NCBI GenBank assembly: GCA_903840165.1
Contig: CAIMEY010000051.1
Coordinates: forward strand, 62,001 to 126,000
Source of the DNA: an uncultured Myxococcales bacterium
Lineage (GTDB): Bacteria; Myxococcota_A; UBA9042
Length of the DNA: 64,000 nucleotides
Direction: 5' to 3'
A model generated the notes under the pieces. That model had not been told where the DNA came from and made no database searches. It saw nothing but the letters and a program-made list of their open reading frames with translations. The translations under genes were made by a program, and so were the position numbers. This document shows positions 1 through 8,494 of the stretch, piece after piece; the stretch's first letter is position 1, and every line of letters begins with the position of its first letter.

Positions 1-200
1 TGGCCCGACCGCGGCGCGCCAAACACGCGTTGCAGTGAACACCGTTCTTTGGCGGCAAGTTTGCCAGAATGCGGAATAAAGGGCCAGAACGGGCCGAGAC
101 GTCGGGTCTACGCGTCGACACGGCTCTTGGCTCAAACGCAAAGAAAAATATTGGAATTACCGCGTTTTTCGTATTCTACCGCGCGTTGGCGCAGGCGCGG

Positions 201-773
201 CTACAAACTGGGCGACCCGAGCAAGCGAGGCGGTCGCGGTACCGGCGGCACGTGCGTCACGGGGGCCCAGCGCCGTAGGACGAAATAGCTAGGCGTCGGT
301 AGGCGCAAGGGCCCGAGGCGGGCGTAGGACCAGCCGAGCAGCAGGGTCGGGTCGCCCGGACGCAGGCACACGAGTGGATCGCGCATGGGCGCAAAAGCCT
401 CCCACCAGGGATTACCGCCTTGGCTGTAGTCCAGGGTCACGCCCGGCCCTACCAGACGGGGACAATCCTCGGTGCCCGCAGCGACGCGAAAATGGCCAAA
501 TGTCCACTCTTTCCCGTGCTTTTCTTTGGCCAAAACATCGCTGTCCAGCCCTGTTTGCTGCAGCCGCACATTCCAACCGCGCACCCCGCCCGCATCAGCG
601 ACAAAGGCCTTAGCAAAGGTCAACCAACTGAGACGAATGGCAATTTTTGGCAAACCAAGGCTAATACCACGATAGGTCCAGCCCGCCAGCTCATCCGGGG
701 TCAAAGCGTGGCCGGATGCCAACAGTTGCGCCAACTCCCGGCCACTTTTTCCTATAAGATCGAAATCTTGCAT
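201..773 (-). CDS. hypothetical protein, 190 aa
   Basis: I do not recognise this protein. The start is the ATG opening MQDFDLIG, which has AAGGAG three bases upstream; an ATG 30 codons further out has no such site. The sequence looks like a real globular protein: balanced composition, no signal peptide or membrane segment, and a GWTYRGISLGLP segment followed by a Trp- and Gly-rich middle (LDYSQGGNPWWEAF) and RDPLVCLRPGD. The last 25 residues are Pro/Arg rich and may be an unstructured tail. It is divergent from pfkA, with about 245 bases between the two starts. No function can be assigned. Confidence 0.7.
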   Translation of the reverse strand: MQDFDLIGKSGRELAQLLASGHALTPDELAGWTYRGISLGLPKIAIRLSWLTFAKAFVADAGGVRGWNVRLQQTGLDSDVLAKEKHGKEWTFGHFRVAAGTEDCPRLVGPGVTLDYSQGGNPWWEAFAPMRDPLVCLRPGDPTLLLGWSYARLGPLRLPTPSYFVLRRWAPVTHVPPVPRPPRLLGSPSL

Positions 774-1017
774 AGGCTCCTTGAGCGCCTCGATGCCTGC
801 TGCGTCGCGTTGGGCCGTCCCCACCAGCCCTGCAGTCTGCGCGGCGAGCCTAGCGGAAGTCAACGCCGCGTAGATCTTCGCTTATATCGGCAATTCAAGT
901 TGTTTCAGCCCATGGATGGGCCGATGGTCCGGCCCGTCGCACAAGTGGCGGCATCAACCGTGCCGGGGTACGCTCTGCGGGTACGGACGGGCCATGGCCG
1001 ACCGCTGCGGAGGGAAC

Positions 1018-2127
1018 ATGACTAGAAGGATTGGTCTTTTGACTGGTGGTGGCGATTGCCCGGGGCTAAACGCCGTGATCTGGAGCGCGGTGCGCGCAGC
1101 GAACTCGCTAGGCGTAGAAGTGCTTGGTATTGAAGACGGTTTTGAGGGCTTGGTCGGTGGCGGTCGCGTCCGCCTGCTCGACAAGACTGCCATCCGCAAC
1201 ATCTTGCCTTTGGGTGGTACCGTTCTCGGCAGTACCAACCGCGGCAATCCGTTCAAGATGGTACGCCACGATCATGATCAGGAAATCATTGAAGATCGCG
1301 GCAATGAGGTGGTTTCCAACATCGAGAGGCTGGGCCTGGACGGGTTGATCGCCATCGGTGGCGACGGCACCTTGGCCATCGGCCTAGACCTCACCGAGCG
1401 CGGCGCCAAGGTGATCGGCGTGCCCAAGACCATCGACAACGATTTGGCCGCCACCGACACGACGTTTGGCTTCTACACGGCAGTAGAAACGGCCATGGAA
1501 GCTTTGGATCGCCTGAAAACAACGGGGGAATCCCACGATCGCGTCATGATCCTCGAGGTGATGGGCCGCGACGCCGGCTGGATCGCGCTGCATAGCGGCT
1601 TGACGGGCGGTGCCCATGTGATCCTGATTCCAGAAATCCCGTACAATATCGAGCATGTAGCCGCGAGAATCCGCCAACGCTGGCAAGAGGAAGGGCGCAA
1701 CTACACGCTGATCGTAGTAGCCGAAGGTGCCTTTCCCCAAGGCGGTACAGCCAATTACGTAACGCCCGGGCAGGCGGGGCGGTTGGGCCGTCTCGGTGGC
1801 GCAGGCGCGACGCTGGAAGCGGGGCTGCAGCAGGCCTTGGCCGCTTGGCAGAGGCCATCAGGACCTCCTGAAGTGCGCACGACCGTGCTCGGGCATATCC
1901 AAAGGGGTGGCTCGCCCTGTGCCTATGACCGCTTGATTTCCGTGCGTTTTGGTGCGGAAGCGGCGCACTTGGCGGTGATGAATCGCTGGAATCGCATGGT
2001 CTGTCTGCGCGGCACCGAGATCAAGAGCGTGCCGCTGCGAGAAGCGATTTCCCGGCCTCACCGCGTCGATCCGGACGGGCAGTTGGTGCTGCAGGCGCGG
2101 GCCGTTGGCGTTTCCTTAGGCGATTAG
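1018..2127 (+). CDS. pfkA: 6-phosphofructokinase
   Basis: Phosphorylates fructose 6-phosphate to fructose 1,6-bisphosphate in cytosolic glycolysis. The 369-aa length suits the bacterial family. The N-terminus MTRRIGLLTGGGDCPGLNAV is the canonical nucleotide-binding start, and GGAGG lies just ahead of the ATG. IGGDGT (residues 113-118) and PKTIDNDL (136-143, catalytic Asp in TIDND) form the active site. The donor-specificity positions equivalent to E. coli 104 and 124 are Gly117 and Lys137. Gly at the first favours ATP, while Lys at the second is usual in pyrophosphate-dependent enzymes; this combination occurs in the mixed 'group III' clade. It stands alone and converges on uvrC, so no operon partner is evident. 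Confidence 0.95.
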   Translation: MTRRIGLLTGGGDCPGLNAVIWSAVRAANSLGVEVLGIEDGFEGLVGGGRVRLLDKTAIRNILPLGGTVLGSTNRGNPFKMVRHDHDQEIIEDRGNEVVSNIERLGLDGLIAIGGDGTLAIGLDLTERGAKVIGVPKTIDNDLAATDTTFGFYTAVETAMEALDRLKTTGESHDRVMILEVMGRDAGWIALHSGLTGGAHVILIPEIPYNIEHVAARIRQRWQEEGRNYTLIVVAEGAFPQGGTANYVTPGQAGRLGRLGGAGATLEAGLQQALAAWQRPSGPPEVRTTVLGHIQRGGSPCAYDRLISVRFGAEAAHLAVMNRWNRMVCLRGTEIKSVPLREAISRPHRVDPDGQLVLQARAVGVSLGD

Positions 2128-2163
2128 CGCTCTTTGCTCGCGCTTCTTCTCAGGCCGACCGAC

Positions 2164-4299
2164 TCAGCTCGAGCCATCATCCCCGCTAGCCTTGCCGTCG
2201 CCTGGCTCAGTGGCCTTGGGAGCCAGCACTAGGCGAATGCGCCGGGCCAAATCCTGACCCACTCCAGGCACTTGGGCCAACTGCGCGTGCGTGGCCGCCT
2301 TGACGCCTTTGAGCGAGCCAAAGGCCTGCAACAACGACTTCTTACGCTCAGTACCGACCCCCGGAACGCGGTCGAGCAAAGAACGCATCACCCGCACCTG
2401 CCGCAGCTGGCGGTGAAAGGTAATGGCGAAGCGATGCGCTTCATCGCGAATCCTCGTTAACAAGTAAATTTCATTGGAGTTTTGCGGCATTACGATCGGA
2501 TTCTTGAACGCCGGCCGAAAGACGCGCTCCGGGCTAAACTGACTGGGCCCAAGGTCGCTGCCCGCCAGCGTCCGCGACTTCGCCAGACCGCACAGGTCGA
2601 CGCCGCCCATGCCCAGGTCCTGCAAAGCCTCTTGCGCCATCTTGAGTTGGCCCTTGCCGCCGTCGATGACGACCAAATCGGGCGCCCGGCCTTGCCCGTC
2701 CTGCAGCCTCTGGAAGCGTCGGCTGAGCACCTCATACATCATCGCGAAATCATTAGGCGTATCCAAGGTGCGGACCTTGAAACGGCGGTATTCCGCTTTG
2801 TCCGCAACGCCATCCGTGAAGACCACCATGGAACCGACGGGTTCCGTGCCACTGATGTTGCTGATGTCGTAGCACTCAATTCGTCGAGGAAGTCGCTGTA
2901 AATGCAAGCGCTTTTGCAACCCTTCCAAGGTCCGCTGGGCATCTTGGCCCTGGCGCAGGCGGTCTTCAAAGGTTTGTCGCGCATTTTCTTGCGCCATCGT
3001 CAGGAGTTGCGCCTTCCAACCGCGCTGTGGTACGACCAACTCTACTTTGCCGCGCACGCAAGGGGTCGCCTGCAACTGCGCTCGTTGTTTGCGCAAATCG
3101 GTGAGCCAGTCGGCCAGGACGTCCTGATCCGGCAGTTCGCTCGGCAGCAACAGTTCGTCCGGCACGGGCTGACCACGGTCGTAGATTTGGCTGATAAAGC
3201 CGCTCAGCACCTCGTGATCGGCCCATTCCTGGTCCTTGAGCACATGCCCCTGCGAGCCCAGCAACACGCCTTCGCGAAACGACAAAATCGCCAAACAGAC
3301 CCGCGCGCCTTCGCGGTAAATACCCAAGGCGTCCAGGGCCTGTGTCTGCCCAGGTTGGCTGATTCGCTGGGTTTCTAGGCTCGCCTCCACTGCCTGCAGT
3401 CGGTCGCGGTAGCGGGCGGCACGCTCAAACGCCTCGTCGGCCGCCGCCTCTTGCATCTGCTGCTTGAGCCGGCCCAACAATTCGCCGCGACGCCCGGAAA
3501 GAAACAATGAAACATCGCGAACATGCACGGCATAATCGGCTGGATCGACCGGCAAGACACAGGGCCCCGGGCAGCGCTGAATCTGATATTCCAAGCAAGG
3601 CCGCGTACGGTTGCGGAAAACGGCATCCGGGCAGGTGCGCAGCTGAAACCAGCGGTTGATCTGCGCCAGCGTGGCTCGGGCCGCCGATGCCGAGGCGTAA
3701 GGCCCAAAATACAAAGCCTTATCCCGCGCCGGACGCCGCACGACTTGGAGCCGCGGGAAAGACTCATCCTGGGCCAAGCGCAGGTGAATAAAGCGCTTGT
3801 CGTCCTTGAGCTTGACGTTGAAACGCGGCTGGTGGCGCTTGATGAGTTCGTTTTCAAGCAGCAGCGCGTCTTTTTCCGACGCCGTGACAATCACTTCCAG
3901 ATCGCCGAGCACCTGCCGCAGCCACTGGACAAAGAAGCGCTCATCCTGCCCGGAGGCGTATTGCCGCAATCTTGCCCGTAAATTCGCAGCCTTGCCGATG
4001 TAGACAATCACGCCCTGGCGATCGCGCATCAGATAGCAACCGGGACGTTCCGGCAGCAGGCGGACGCGGTCATCAAAATCAAAGGCGATGTCGGACTGTG
4101 AACCGGGGTCGGCCAAGGTGCCGGGCAGAGGCCCGGGCTCTAGGGGCTCGCTGAGGGCCAACTCCGCGTCTTCCAAGTGGGAAAACGCATCATCGATCCA
4201 GACATCGACCAAATCAGCCGCGCCCGTCAGGTCCGGGGAGGCAGAATCACTCGATGACCCTGTTTTTTTAGACTTACTCGCCGCCGGCCGGTGCGCCAT
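2164..4299 (-). CDS. uvrC: excinuclease ABC subunit C (UvrC)
   Basis: Nuclease of nucleotide excision repair that makes both incisions in the UvrB-DNA complex. In order: a GIY-YIG domain starting at RVRLLPERPGCYLMRD with VYIGKA; a UVR segment rich in Arg and Glu (EAFERAARYRDRLQ); the RNase H-like UvrC domain (RRIECYDISN, VVIDGGKGQL); and two C-terminal helix-hairpin-helix motifs (VPGVGTERKK, VPGVGQDLARRI). The protein is about 711 aa, longer than the usual ~610, because roughly 70 low-complexity residues precede the nuclease domain. I chose ATG 4299, which overlaps the end of the upstream chaperone gene by 26 bases; a GTG closer to the domain cannot be excluded. Confidence 0.95.
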   Translation of the reverse strand: MAHRPAASKSKKTGSSSDSASPDLTGAADLVDVWIDDAFSHLEDAELALSEPLEPGPLPGTLADPGSQSDIAFDFDDRVRLLPERPGCYLMRDRQGVIVYIGKAANLRARLRQYASGQDERFFVQWLRQVLGDLEVIVTASEKDALLLENELIKRHQPRFNVKLKDDKRFIHLRLAQDESFPRLQVVRRPARDKALYFGPYASASAARATLAQINRWFQLRTCPDAVFRNRTRPCLEYQIQRCPGPCVLPVDPADYAVHVRDVSLFLSGRRGELLGRLKQQMQEAAADEAFERAARYRDRLQAVEASLETQRISQPGQTQALDALGIYREGARVCLAILSFREGVLLGSQGHVLKDQEWADHEVLSGFISQIYDRGQPVPDELLLPSELPDQDVLADWLTDLRKQRAQLQATPCVRGKVELVVPQRGWKAQLLTMAQENARQTFEDRLRQGQDAQRTLEGLQKRLHLQRLPRRIECYDISNISGTEPVGSMVVFTDGVADKAEYRRFKVRTLDTPNDFAMMYEVLSRRFQRLQDGQGRAPDLVVIDGGKGQLKMAQEALQDLGMGGVDLCGLAKSRTLAGSDLGPSQFSPERVFRPAFKNPIVMPQNSNEIYLLTRIRDEAHRFAITFHRQLRQVRVMRSLLDRVPGVGTERKKSLLQAFGSLKGVKAATHAQLAQVPGVGQDLARRIRLVLAPKATEPGDGKASGDDGSS

Positions 4300-6442
4300 G
4301 GTTTGCACCACCGGGGGCTTTGGCAGCAGGCTTGTCGACGCCTTTGCTACCCTTTTCTGGGTTGGCCTTCTCGGAGCCGGCCTTGTCGCCGCTGCCCTTG
4401 CCACCGAGTTGAATCGGCATGTCTTTGCCGCCGACTTGCAACTTCAGTCCGCCCGCACCCGGCGCATCGGCCGCATCGGCAGGCGCGTGTTTGAGGGCTT
4501 CCTCATACGCATGCTTCTGCTGGGCGACATACTCGGTAAAGGCGTTGGTTTTCTTGATCTTGCCAGCCGCCTGGGCGTCCTTGAGGAGCTTGTCCACATA
4601 GCTGTGCCACGCCTGCAACCGACGCATTTGCAACACACTGCGGCCGAGAATATCGCGCGATTTGTCCTTGGCGGCCTGCACATCCTTGGCGTTGCCGTCC
4701 TTGCTCTCGTCTTCCTTGGCAAGGCGAATGACATAGCGCAACTTGCCGTCTTCGCTCTTGAAAATCGTCTTTGCCAGCGGCGCGGCCTCGGTCAGCTTCC
4801 AGGCGGCGGCAACGATGTCGGGCACCTTGCCAAGACCCGGAATATCATTGGGATCCTGCTCCGGAACCTGCAGCCCGAGCAGCAGTTCCATGCCGCCATT
4901 GAGCGCCGACATCGGCGCCTTGCCAATGGCCCCGGTCTGCGCGGCGCTTAGGATGCCATCACCCTTGCCATGGCCTTGATTCCATTGCTTAACCACATCG
5001 GTCAAAGCGGTGGTCGGCGTCGCCGTGGCTGCATCCAAGACGCTCTGCGCGATCTTGTCGAGCTCGCCCGCAGCCCTTTCCTGGGCCAAGCCTTCCTTAG
5101 CCAAGGTCCGTTTCACCTGTTCGAGGGGCGTTTCTGTGCCGGGCGTCTTCTTCTCCACCACCAGCAGCCACCAGCCATTTGGAGCTTCCACCGGACCGAT
5201 CAAGGTCAAGGGTTCCGCGGTCTTCACCGCAGTCGCCACGGCTTCACCGAAGGGCGTGCGGCCCAGGGCTTCCACAGATTCGCCAAAGAACTTGCCGCCG
5301 GCATCCTTGGTCATCAAGTGTTCAGTCTTGGCGGTCGCCTGCTTGGAGAAATACCCCAACAAGCGTGCGGCCTTCTCTTCGCCCTGCAGTTCGGTCGCCT
5401 TCTTCTCATCGCCTTCCGCCGGCGCATCGCCATTGGTCGCGACGGCCGGTAGGGCCAATTCGCCGTTCCAAGCCTTGTCGAGGTCAGCGCGCAAACCGTC
5501 AATAATCTGGCGCTTTTCATCGCGCTTGACGACGATTTCCGCCTTCTTGGCGTCATCGGCCGCAGCTGGCGAGTTGATCGAAGGGGCTTCCACCAAGATC
5601 GCCCGCAGGTCCCACTTGTCGCCGACCTTGTAGAGTTCGCCCTTGGCTTCGTAGGCGGCCTTTATCTTGTCTTCATGCGCAGTTGCCCAAGCATCGGCGT
5701 CGGCATCCGTAACCTGCAGGGTCTGCGCGGCCTTTTCAGCGTCGACAGCGACAAACTCAAGGCGAGGACGCTTGGAATCCGCCGCTACAACCGCATCAAT
5801 TTCAGCGGGTGTCAGGAGAATACCTTGGGTGACGATCGCGGCCACCTTGTCACGCAGAATCTCGCGCCTCAAGAAGGCTTCGAGGCTGGCCTTGGAGGTA
5901 CCGAGGCTAAACCGGGCGAAGGTATCGTATTTCTTGGTGTCGAAGTTGCCATTGTCGTCGAGCAGGGAGGCGCCATAAGCGCGCTGCAAGTTCAAGACGC
6001 GACGCGACAACTCGGCGTCTGAGACCGCCAGACCAAGCTTGCTGGCCTCTTGAGCCACCAAAGTCGATGCGATCAGCTCCGTCAACACCTTTTCGGCTTC
6101 GATCGGCGGCGGGGTGCCGTCAATGTCGGTGAGCATTTGCGCCTCACCCGTGCCGCCGGACCAGGGAAAGCGAAAGCGCTCATATCGCTGAACTTCTTGG
6201 AGCTTTTCAATTCCTTTGCTGCCAGGTCGCGGCGCGTTTGGCGTAAAGCGCAGGCCCAGCTCCAGGTCTCCCGAGTCGATATCGTGGCCATCGACCGTCG
6301 CCATGACCTCGGAGGACTCGCCGCGCAAGCCCGACGTCACGCGGGACGCCGTGTTGAAGGTCAAAGCGAACACCGCGATCAACATGGCAAAAAGCACGTA
6401 AATCAGCGAACTACGACTATGGCGACGCATTGGTTCGAGCAT
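4274..6442 (-). CDS. SurA/PpiD-type periplasmic chaperone, peptidyl-prolyl isomerase family
   Basis: A 722-aa inner-membrane-anchored protein of PpiD/SurA architecture, which assists folding of exported proteins at the periplasmic face of the membrane. A single N-terminal membrane segment (SSLIYVLFAMLIAVFALTF) is followed by a SurA-N-like helical region (ATVDGHDIDSGDLELGL to IVTQGILLTPAEIDAVV). A diverged parvulin-like part contains LGRTPFGEAVATAV and GPVEAPNGWWLLVVEKK; whether it is catalytic cannot be told. The C-terminus is a Lys/Gly/Pro/Ala-rich tail. AAGGAG lies eight bases before the ATG. It is immediately upstream of uvrC, overlapping it by 26 bases, so the two are probably co-transcribed although their functions differ. 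Confidence 0.85.
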   Translation of the reverse strand: MLEPMRRHSRSSLIYVLFAMLIAVFALTFNTASRVTSGLRGESSEVMATVDGHDIDSGDLELGLRFTPNAPRPGSKGIEKLQEVQRYERFRFPWSGGTGEAQMLTDIDGTPPPIEAEKVLTELIASTLVAQEASKLGLAVSDAELSRRVLNLQRAYGASLLDDNGNFDTKKYDTFARFSLGTSKASLEAFLRREILRDKVAAIVTQGILLTPAEIDAVVAADSKRPRLEFVAVDAEKAAQTLQVTDADADAWATAHEDKIKAAYEAKGELYKVGDKWDLRAILVEAPSINSPAAADDAKKAEIVVKRDEKRQIIDGLRADLDKAWNGELALPAVATNGDAPAEGDEKKATELQGEEKAARLLGYFSKQATAKTEHLMTKDAGGKFFGESVEALGRTPFGEAVATAVKTAEPLTLIGPVEAPNGWWLLVVEKKTPGTETPLEQVKRTLAKEGLAQERAAGELDKIAQSVLDAATATPTTALTDVVKQWNQGHGKGDGILSAAQTGAIGKAPMSALNGGMELLLGLQVPEQDPNDIPGLGKVPDIVAAAWKLTEAAPLAKTIFKSEDGKLRYVIRLAKEDESKDGNAKDVQAAKDKSRDILGRSVLQMRRLQAWHSYVDKLLKDAQAAGKIKKTNAFTEYVAQQKHAYEEALKHAPADAADAPGAGGLKLQVGGKDMPIQLGGKGSGDKAGSEKANPEKGSKGVDKPAAKAPGGANHGAPAGGE

Positions 6443-6460
6443 GGAACCGGCTCCTTATTC

Positions 6461-6530
6461 CCGCGACAGACTCTTTCTGCGCGGTAGACTCTTTTTCTCC
6501 GCGACAGACTCTTTCTCCGCGACAGACCCG
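6461..6530. repeat. short tandem repeat, ~18-bp unit, 3.7 copies
   Basis: Consecutive units of the form CCGCGACAGACTCTTTCT at 6461-6478, 6480-6498 (with changes), 6499-6516 and a partial unit from 6517. The array starts 18 bases upstream of the ATG of the PpiD-type gene, so on the minus strand it lies in that gene's leader. On that strand the unit is purine-rich (AGAAAGAGTCTGTCGCGG). Confidence 0.8.
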
Positions 6531-6705
6531 CCTTTTTCCGACACCGTGGGCTGCCGTGGCCGCAAGCGGACGCGGGTGGACTGCGCAGCGAGGCGCAGCA
6601 TGCAAACAGCAATTGCGCCGCTAGTCAACCGATCCCCGACCCGTTGCAACGACCGACGGACACGCCGCGTTGACCAAAGGGCTCAGCGTCAGCGACCATG
6701 GTGCC

Positions 6706-8394
6706 ATGAGCGAGGCCCGAGCATCTGCGCGCACTTCCCTTTCGATGCGCATCTTTTTGGCGTTCGCGGCCGTGGTCGCGACCAGCGGCGTTGCGAGCTT
6801 CTATGGCATAGCGGCCGTAACAACCCTGCGCCATGAACTCGCATTCCTGCGCCAGCGGGCTTTGCCGTTGCTCGACGAATTGCGCGTTTCTGGCTCGGCG
6901 TTGCGCGGGTTTGATGAAGCATTACAGAGAGCTGCACCGCACGACATCGAATGGGTTGTCCGCCTGGTACCCACGGCCCGCCCGTACGTGCGCGTCGATC
7001 AAATCCTGACACATACCCGGGCGTTGCGCGACGATTCGACGCCGCCCTTGCTTGCGCGCCTAGTGGTCCACCAAGCACTGCCTTGGCCGGCTCTGGATCT
7101 GCGGCTGGCCAGTCTTAAGTCCGCCCACGAACTGCGCGATCGCATGGTCCTGGATGCTGAACTCCACGCAGCCGTGCCAGGTTTGGACAAGGCGCAAACG
7201 GATGCTCAGGCCTATGACGCCTTGGTCGCCGTGCTGCAGCAGTCCATTGCCGAAAAGCGCGTGACCGAATCTGGGCGAATTGTCGTGGAAGTTCGCAGGA
7301 TTATTCGCCATGTGCACGGAGCCTTGGGCGCTGCTGAACGCGAGTTTGAATCGGCGCTAAGTGACCGTTTTGACGAGGCTGAGCACGCCGAAGTCCGCCT
7401 GCAAGTGGTCGTCGTGGTCGCTGGCGCGGTATCGCTTTTACTTGCAATTACAATGCTTTTGCTGACATTGGCCACACTCAGACCGATGACGGCGCTGACC
7501 GATCTGGTGCGGCGCTTTGCCAGCGGCGAGCGCAAGGTTCGGGCTGATGTGCGCGGGGCCACCGAAATCGCGACGTTGGCCCTGGAATGGAACCGCATGG
7601 CGGACGCTTTAGCTTTGCGCGAAGCGCAGTTATCGGTGCAGCGCGAAGACTTGGCCCGTGCCGAACGCTTGGCGGCCTTGGGGCATGTGGCAGCGCGAAT
7701 GGCGCACGAGGTGCGTAACCCCCTAAGCAGTATTGGGTTAAATGCCGAGCTGCTGGGTGAAGAACTGGGGCGCGGTGGTGCCCTGGACGCGGAAGAAGCA
7801 CGCGAGCTTATTGCTGCGATCGGCGCAGAAATCGAACGATTACGGGATATTACCGAGAGGTATTTGACGCGCGCGAGACCCACGCCGGCCGAGCACGCAC
7901 CCGTGCAACTCGATGAACTCTTGATGAGCATTGCAGATTTCTTCCGGGGGGAAGTGGAACGCAAGGGCATTGTCGCCCACCTGGACATGCAACCCGTTGT
8001 GATTCAAGGAGATGCAGGGCTGCTTCGCCAGGCCGTGTGGAACCTGGTGCGCAATGCTTGGGAAGCCATGCCGCAGGGAGGGCAGTTGTGGCTAAGACTT
8101 CGACAGCAGGGAGAATTTGCGGTCTTGCAGATTGAAGACTCGGGACCCGGTGTCAGCGAAGTCGCCCGAGGATCGCTGTTCCAACCCTTTGCGACTACAA
8201 AGGAAACAGGCACAGGCTTGGGCCTCGCCCTGGTCCGAGAGGCAATGCAGGTGCACGGCGGCCAAGCCAGCCTGGTGCCGGGCAGCCACGGTGGCGGTGC
8301 TTGCTTTGAACTGCGCATGCCTGCGTCGACCAATAGCTCGACATTACAAGACAATTCGCCGATGACTCCCGTTCGAGGTGGGCGGGGCACCTAG
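6706..8394 (+). CDS. membrane sensor histidine kinase
   Basis: Two-component sensor of 562 aa. An N-terminal membrane segment (MRIFLAFAAVVATSGVASF) and a second one near residue 240 enclose a periplasmic helical sensor region. A HAMP linker (LRPMTALTDLVRRFASGERK) and a coiled coil follow. The kinase core has the H box MAHEVRNPLSS with phosphoacceptor His334, the N box WNLVRNAWEAM, the G1 box EDSGPGV and the G2 box GTGLGLALV. ATG 6706 was chosen; an in-frame TTG lies 12 codons upstream and an ATG 13 codons downstream directly before the membrane helix, and neither has a clear ribosome site. No response regulator is adjacent, so its partner is unknown. Confidence 0.92.
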   Translation: MSEARASARTSLSMRIFLAFAAVVATSGVASFYGIAAVTTLRHELAFLRQRALPLLDELRVSGSALRGFDEALQRAAPHDIEWVVRLVPTARPYVRVDQILTHTRALRDDSTPPLLARLVVHQALPWPALDLRLASLKSAHELRDRMVLDAELHAAVPGLDKAQTDAQAYDALVAVLQQSIAEKRVTESGRIVVEVRRIIRHVHGALGAAEREFESALSDRFDEAEHAEVRLQVVVVVAGAVSLLLAITMLLLTLATLRPMTALTDLVRRFASGERKVRADVRGATEIATLALEWNRMADALALREAQLSVQREDLARAERLAALGHVAARMAHEVRNPLSSIGLNAELLGEELGRGGALDAEEARELIAAIGAEIERLRDITERYLTRARPTPAEHAPVQLDELLMSIADFFRGEVERKGIVAHLDMQPVVIQGDAGLLRQAVWNLVRNAWEAMPQGGQLWLRLRQQGEFAVLQIEDSGPGVSEVARGSLFQPFATTKETGTGLGLALVREAMQVHGGQASLVPGSHGGGACFELRMPASTNSSTLQDNSPMTPVRGGRGT

Positions 8395-8494
8395 TGCCGG
8401 GGCCGAATTCGTTCGATCTTGTCGGCCCGCCCAAGTACCGCCTAGTGGGTCTCAAACCCTTGTCGTCAAAGGCGGAATTCTCGATTCGATAGGT

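Noticed and set aside
1..200. Possible coding sequence at the left edge
   Set aside because: Short overlapping frames only, Arg-rich, no motif; nothing can be supported.
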